Below, piece by piece: positions 58,418-64,000 of a stretch of DNA of 64,000 nt. Under the pieces are notes generated by a model. The model was not told the origin of the DNA. It did not search any database and was given only the letters and a program-made list of their open reading frames with translations. Location of the stretch: positions 20,320-84,319 of the forward strand of contig JAGXJF010003902.1 in the NCBI GenBank assembly GCA_019208055.1, read 5' to 3'. The stretch is from Stipa capillata. Taxonomy: Eukaryota > Streptophyta > Magnoliopsida > Poales > Poaceae. A program made the position numbers and the translations under genes. Within the stretch, counting starts at the first letter, position 1. Each line of letters starts with the position of its first letter.

Positions 58418-59431
58418 AAGGTTTGGCTTGGTGTCTAGCTGATGTGATTTCATCTCAGTTATTTGCATAATTGTACCTGTGTCACCCACCTGTCTCACAG
58501 GTGAGTGCATTGCATCATGTGGAAATCATATCTTATAGTCTGTAAAGTGCACTTCTGTGTGTACAAGTTTTTATCTAGATCAACTCATGTCAGTTTGAGC
58601 TTTGCTTGATTGATTTTCTGGCAAGCTGACACTGAGAAGATCACTTAAGGACTCTCTGATAGTGCTAATGCTTTCTTTCTCATCTAAATCAATCCATCTT
58701 GGTGTTCACTAGATGAAATACTTGTCACCTGAGTCTCCCAGCTGTGTCTCAGGTGAATGCTTTCAAAATCCCATAGGCCAGAGTATACATCTCTTTCACC
58801 TGTGTCACAGGTCCTTATGTCAGCTGTGACACAGCCACCTTATAACCTCTGGGCCTATATAAAGAGTTGCTGCGTCCACACAGAAACCGCTTCGAACTCC
58901 CATACCCAAAACTTCCGCCGTGCGCCAAATTTTTGAATTTCCGTCGTTTTCGCCGGTTTCGCCCTTGAAACTTCTTCAACAAGTTGGAGGAAGCCTTCCG
59001 TGGAACTCTAACGTCGATTCTTCCGCAGCAAAGTTCAATCTCGATCAAAGTAAGCCTCTGCAAAACCCTCCTTTGCGCTCAGTTCATCGTTCTAGGTCTT
59101 GATAGCCTAATCCAGTAGCGCATTGGTCCATATTAGGGTTGGTCTTTCTCTTGTGCAATCTTTTAGATCTCATCCAACCAGAAATCAACCAGCAAATCGT
59201 TGTCAAACTCAAAATTCCATGAATTTGCTGTCCGCCCCCGCACTTAGCTGTGTCACCGCTAAGGTCTCACCTGTCACACAGGTGCGCCTATTCAACAGGC
59301 TAAGACCTCGGTAATGCTTTAAGTCCTCACCTGTGTCTTCCTACCCTGACACAGGTGTCTAACACAGCTATTACTCTGCATCAAATGAACACCTCTTACC
59401 TACCTCTATCTTATCTATCTTGTTTCTACAG
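58418..59431 (+). promoter_or_regulatory. Predicted internal promoter, leader and 5' UTR intron of the SIRE env-like ORF
   Basis: A spacer rich in cacctgtgtcacag motifs leads to TATATAAAG at 58856-58864, preceded by gggcc. A leader of about 180 bases follows, then a consensus donor (caaa/GTAAGC, GT at 59050), an AT-rich intron and a pyrimidine-rich acceptor (ttgtttctacAG, ending 59431) placed immediately before ATG at 59432. The intron would be 382 bases. The same TATA-plus-leader arrangement is at 2417 in another SIRE family. All sites are predicted by eye from consensus; transcription start is not known. Confidence 0.6.
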
Positions 59432-62400
59432 ATGTCTGGATCTGGTAATCAGCCTGAGGATATCTCAGATGATCTTCCTCTTGCCATCAGAACTCAGATC
59501 ATGGAAAAGAAAGGTCAAGAGGAATGGGAGGCAGAGAAAGCAAGGAGTACTTGCTAAGAAACTTGATGCTGAGGAGAAAGCAAAGAGAGCTGCTATAATC
59601 CCCCTGTCTCCAGCAGAGTTGGCTAAAAGGGAAGCAAAGAGAAAAGCTCTGGAAGAAGAAAAACGCCAAATTGAGCTGGCTGCGAAAGATTCTGTCTCCA
59701 GATTGGAAGAGCTTAATGCTATAAAAGCTGACAAGAAGAAAAGCAGATTCAGGAGAAAAAGAGGCTTGCAGATGCAAAGAAAGCCAGCATGGCTGAGGCT
59801 AAGAAGAAGAAGGCAGATGAGAGAGCTAAGAAAGCTTCTGCCAAAGATGCTGCTGTCAAAGCTAAGAGGGCGCCTGTTGTGGACACTCTCAAGAGAACTA
59901 GAGCTGCTGGTGGACCAGCTGATCTGTCTTTGAGCAAAGCTCCTAAGAAGCCTCGGTCAGAAACTGTAAGTGAAATCAGAAAGAGTAAGAAGCAGCAACA
60001 AGAAGAAGAAGAAGCTGAATGGAGAGCCGAAGCTGAGAAAACGAAAATCTCACAGCAAACTAGCCTCGGAATTGTATGATCTAGTTGGGAGGTTGTCAAC
60101 TACATCAGGAGCCGAAAGAGATGCTCTAAAGTCAAGAATTCAATATATCAAGAAAGTTCTTTTCAACTTGTCTGATGCCCCCAAAGATGTTTTCAGTGCA
60201 CAAGGACATATGGAAGAAAGACAAGGCAATCAAGGAAGAGCTTCATGAGTTGCTGAGAAAAGAAGAGAAAGCTGCAGGAGATGAGAAGGCCGATCTGATT
60301 CTGCAAATGGAACGCCTCTCATCTCAGCTCTCTGTGCAGTACAAAGAATTATGGAGCAAATATCAGGATAACAAGTTGCATAGAAGGATAGATGCCTTAT
60401 CAATGGAATTGTCCTCCTGCTCAGATGAAGCCCTAAGAAGGTCTTGCAGGATGAGATAGCTGCAGTAAATTTGAGGATTATCAAGTTAGATTGTTCCACT
60501 GCTCCTATCTCAGCAGTTCCTCTTCAACAAGTCAGTGCTCCAGCTCTTCAGCCGGGTGTGCCAGCTGAGCCTCAGGCAATATCCTCAGTTGGGCTAGAGA
60601 TTGTGCCCGCAGATGTAGAGATCCAACAGAAAGCTGCTCTTGAATCCATAGAAGACATTCTTGCAGAGCTAGACTCAAGTGGAAAGCAGCTAGAAAAGAA
60701 TCTAGATGATTCTATGGCACAGCTCAGAACATCTTTTGATGCTAATCCACCTGTGCCACAGGTGGCTAGCACAGGCAAGTCCCGTCTACAAACATACCAG
60801 AGGAAAGGGAGAAAATCTCAGAGTTCAACCAGCATTGAATCCATTTCCACCCTGGATGTTCAGCAACCATTGTCTCCTTCTCAGTTTCTAGTCTCTGAAG
60901 CTGAAGATCAAGCTGCTCCAAAGGCTCAAGACTCCAGCTTCAGTAGAATCTCCAGTGGCTGCAGAACCAACAAGTCCACAGCTGTCTCAACCAGCTGTGT
61001 CTCAGGCAGGAGCAGAAGCTCAGGCACAAGACTCTCACCGGTCTCCATCACCTGTGCCACCGCCAGCTGACCCAGCTCAGTTAGTTCAAGCACCTGTGCC
61101 ATCCCCTGTGGCACAGGTCAGTAAGTCAGCTGAGCAAGAAGAAAGAGAAGAAAGCTCCGAGAGCTCATCTGATGATGGAAGAGGTGTGTCTGTGACTCCT
61201 CCAAGGCCAAGAGCAGCCAAAGCTGATTCTGATGAAGATTATCAGGGAGAGAGCCCATCTCCAAGTGACAAATCAGCAGAAGAAGCTGAAGAGAAGAAGA
61301 GGAAGAAGTGGCAGAACATGAGGACAGCTCTCCCAGTCACTCAGTTAGAGAAGAAGACATGGAAGACAAATATCATTACATCTTCTCTCATGCTCTGAGG
61401 ACTGAGGCCAATCAGATGGAATTTATTCCCAGAGCTGCTGCCAAGAAACTGCCAAAGAGTGATCCCAAGAGATCCAAGAGCAAAGTTGCCTCAATGAGAC
61501 CCAGTTCATTTTATAAAGATGAGGTCAACAAATCCATACTTCTCTGAAGATCAGGAGTTTATAGCTCCATCTTGCTCAGACCCCAGATTCCACAATGATC
61601 ATCAAAGGGGTGTTTATCATGAGATTCTTGCCTCCAAAGGCTTTGTAGATTGCAAGACAATTGATTGGTCAGCTATGACAGATTCAAGACTGAGAGCAGT
61701 TCCTTCTCTGATCCAAGCCTCAGGTCTTGAATTCTTATGCAATCTCCAGCAAGATTATGATCCTGAGATCATCAAGGAGTTCTATGCCACAGTTTGGATA
61801 GAACAGGAGAATCAAGATGTTATGCTCTGGATGACAAGAGGTCAACTTCTTTCAATCACAGCTCCAGAGTTCAATAGCTTAATGCATGCCCCTCTGAAAC
61901 CAGGCATGTCAAATCTTTTCAAGCTTGCACCAGTTCCTAATGAAGTCAGAAGAAAATTCTATCCAAGGAACTTCAGATTCCCTGCCAAAGCTCCCTTCAG
62001 ATCATGTCTATTTCAAGGGTATAACCATCACTGCCAAGCATCTGATCAAGATTCTTAATGTCACTCTTCAACCCAAAGGGGGAAACACAGATGCTGTCTA
62101 TAATGCAACCTGGCAGATATTGGTGCATATAGCCAAGAATCAGCACTTTGATGTAGCAAGATACATTTTTCATGAGATAGATGCTGTCACCAAGGACAAA
62201 AAGGCTAAGCTGAGGTATGGATCATACCTCATGTACATGATCCTTCAAAGAACAGGTCTTCTGGATTCTTCTCTTGATCTCTCTGTGAAGACTATCAAAA
62301 CCCAGCTTAGACCTCAGGCAGATGATAATCCAGATGAAGTTGCAGTCCCTGCTTTGTTTGGAGATTCGCCTGGACCAGCTGTGTCATCTCCCAGTCACAC

Positions 62401-62674
62401 AGCTGCTCAAACTGCTCCTCCCAAGTCATCACCTGTTTCATGCCAAGCTCCCACCGGTGCCACAGCTGCTGCACCTGTGCCAGACACAGCTGATGCTGAT
62501 GATGATGATGACACCTCCTGCGACCCTGCCGTGGCTTATGTGAACAAGGTTATGCCAGCTCAACTTGCTGCTCTGCGCAAAGAAAATCGCCTGCTTCGAG
62601 AAGAAGTCTCTCATCTAAAAGCCAACATGGATCAAGTGCAATCTCAGCTCTCAGATATGTCCAACCAGCTCTAT
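59432..62674 (+). pseudogene. SIRE env-like third ORF, frameshifted and truncated
   Basis: The ATG at 59432 opens MSGSGNQPEDISDDLPLAIR but the frame stops after 42 codons because of a one-base shift near 59548. The downstream frames give a Lys/Glu-rich coiled coil (AELAKREAKRKALEEEKRQ), a Ser/Pro-rich acidic middle, then a globular block at 61550-62300 (DQEFIAPSCSDPRFHNDHQRG in part, EIIKEFYATVWIEQ, QLLSITAPEFNSLMHAP) resembling the 'putative plant transposon protein' domain common in grass and legume SIRE ORFs. A C-terminal heptad stretch (RLLREEVSHLKANMDQV) runs into the junction at 62675. At least six frame changes are present, mostly near A-runs. No signal peptide or membrane segment was seen, so an envelope role is not supported here. 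Confidence 0.8.
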
Positions 62675-63982
62675 TCGATTCGAGCAAGACTCCATGTTCA
62701 TCCCATTACCTCAGGTAGCAACCGGCTACCCTTCCATTCTGCGGTTTCCACCTCAAGTAGCAACCGGCTACTCTACTATCCTCCAACTGCCCTTAGCATT
62801 CTTGCCCAAATCCAAATCCTCCTTCATTTCATTCGAGATTTTTGGCAAACATTTCTTTTTAAAGGTTCCTAGGAATGCATAAACAAACCGAGGGTTTTTG
62901 ATCCCGTACCCAATGTAACCGGTAAAGCTTAATTTTTAACTATAGCAGGTCTAAGCACGGTTAAAGCCTATATTCCTATTATTCTACCGGTCGAGTAACA
63001 ACCGACTAAATAAGCCTAGGGTTACCAGGGTCTGATTTCCAAGCCTACGTCACATGCATCTACTAGGCGTAACTATTCTAGCATAAAATATCGTGATACT
63101 CACATAGCATGCAAGGTTCGCAAACAAAATAATTATGTTCCATAAATATGGGATTCAACATGATCAAGGTGGAATAATGCTTGCCTGGCAGTCCTAGTTC
63201 CTGGTCCTATTCTTGGCGTGGGGGTGATCCCGGGTCTTTCTGGTGCATGTACGTCACTCCGTTAACTACACGTCGGAAAACGGCAAATAAGAAGCAAAGC
63301 AACTCCAAATAAAATCCAGAAAACATGCATGGTTAAAGATGTTGGGTGCAGGCATCGTTGGGTTCATTAAGGCACCACGGGATGCTAGACCTATGGTTGC
63401 AAGGAGAATTTCTTTGAATGAGGGTTTGCATAAAATGACGACATGATTGGTAAGGGCTTAAGTTCCTTGAAGCTTAATTCAAAAGCATATGCCCTATTGA
63501 GTTAATTGAGTTCTATCCACAGTTGGTATACTGGGCAGCATGAAAATATTTTAGTTGCTCTTAAAATAATACCTACAGCATATATACTACTAAAGAAAAG
63601 AAGGAAATACCTAAACCTAACTTCTACTATTTCTACTATTAAAGCTTTAAAACCACTTCAAAATTTAAATTACTTTGAACCAAAAAGTTTGTATCTCTCC
63701 TAATCTTTCAGGAACCGGAAGAATTTTTCGCAAAACCAGTCGCTAACCTCATGAACCGGTCGAACCGGTGGTGTTCAGGTTTTGAAATAATTAAAACAGA
63801 CTAAACCGGAACAAGTGCGCTTTCTAACCGCATAAATGCATCTTCATTGCACTGGAGACGGTTAGAGCTGATGTGTGTTTTAACGGCCGGACGCGGGAAC
63901 TTGATTTCAGACACCATAAATGCACATTAGATGAGGCGAGGCGGTACCTTGGTCGGGGCGCCGACCCTTACTTGCCCGTGTC
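62675..63982 (-). repeat. 1308-bp near-identical copy of 49312-50619 (internal part of the second long LTR)
   Basis: Same length and orientation as 49312-50619 without indels; 13 substitutions by hand count. The left joint is inside the shared word tcgattcgagc in the env-like ORF; the right joint is the insertion point of the third long LTR. Neither joint is an LTR terminus. ORFs of 62 and 65 residues here are shared by both copies only because the DNA is duplicated. Confidence 0.93.
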
Positions 63983-64000
63983 TGTCACGGACCCGGAATC
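63983..64000 (-). mobile_element. First 18 bases of a third Tekay-like LTR (TGTCACGGACCCGG family)
   Basis: tgtcacggacccggaatc matches the first bases of the copies at 2507 and 8089 and is identical to the start of copy 2. It is preceded by gtgtc, the expected left copy of a target duplication. The rest is beyond the window. Confidence 0.8.

Larger units (their letters stand above)
51126..62674 (+). mobile_element. SIRE-type Ty1/copia retrotransposon (plus), 5' LTR to env-like ORF, 3' end missing
   Basis: The order is LTR, primer-binding site, gag, protease, integrase, RT, RNase H, then a spacer with promoter signals and an env-like ORF, the SIRE plan. gag is intact; pol and the env-like ORF carry many frameshifts and a few stops. 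The element breaks off at 62674 in the env-like ORF, at a junction with duplicated long-LTR sequence, so no 3' LTR or right target duplication exists. CACCTGTGTCACAG / CAGCTGTGTCACAG motifs recur throughout. Confidence 0.93.

Noticed and set aside
59432..62674. True retroviral envelope gene
   Set aside because: No signal peptide, transmembrane segment or cleavage site was found; the protein is charged and coiled-coil-like, so only 'env-like by position' is justified.

Overview
This window is grass (Poaceae) nuclear DNA made almost entirely of transposable elements. No host protein-coding gene, tRNA, rRNA or CRISPR array could be supported. The grass assignment rests on the element families: SIRE-type Ty1/copia with an env-like third ORF; Tat-lineage Ty3/gypsy with an antisense ORF of the Transposase_28 type; a small Reina-type chromovirus; very long (3-4 kb) Tekay-like LTRs; and En/Spm CACTA transposons with 'actgacgggc / cccgtcagt' subterminal repeats and an Ulp1-protease-bearing second gene. 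The species cannot be named from this.

Layout. 1-2506: 3' part of a SIRE copia element. 2507-6546: Tekay-like long LTR (minus), no target duplication seen. 6547-7465: LTR and pol C-terminus of a gypsy element (minus). 7471-7921: Tat-like LTR. 7922-17157: a Tat-lineage gypsy (plus) with a protease fragment, an antisense ORF (13516-16069) and a 3' LTR, split by a 3962-bp solo LTR at 8089-12050 with perfect GTAAT duplications. 17158-19760: probable non-autonomous copia-like element (minus), split by a solo LTR at 17644-18914 with CTCAC duplications. 19761-20740: 3' end of another Tat element with a minisatellite next to its polypurine tract. 20745-21739, 32925-34054, 38242-38431 and 41330-42480 are AT-rich remnants of the older target sequence.

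21740-32921 is a complete 11.2-kb CACTA transposon (CTG duplication, CACTACC/GGTAGTG termini). Its two minus-strand genes are a TNP2-type transposase and a Transposase_24 + Ulp1-protease protein, both killed only by in-frame stops. 34055-38241 is a Reina-like chromovirus with both LTRs. 38432-41329 is a CACTA deletion derivative (AAT duplication). 42480-45268 is the 5' end of a Tat element (minus). 45318-48068 is the 3' end of a SIRE element (minus). 48069-51125 is a second long-LTR family. 51126-62674 is a long SIRE element (plus) with 5' LTR, gag, pol and an env-like ORF that appears to have its own promoter and leader intron. 62675-63982 is a near-identical 1308-bp copy of 49312-50619, and a third Tekay-like LTR starts at 63983.

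How it works together: each element encodes, or once encoded, its own mobility functions, but every transposase or polyprotein here is broken, so the region is a nested graveyard. The two CACTA elements share terminal motifs and a promoter, so the short one could have been moved by a relative of the long one. Most premature stops fit C-to-T change at methylated cytosines. The signals most worth a second look are the SIRE internal promoter and dispersed CACCTGTGTCACAG motif, the internal subterminal array and amber-only decay of the CACTA, and the 1308-bp duplication.
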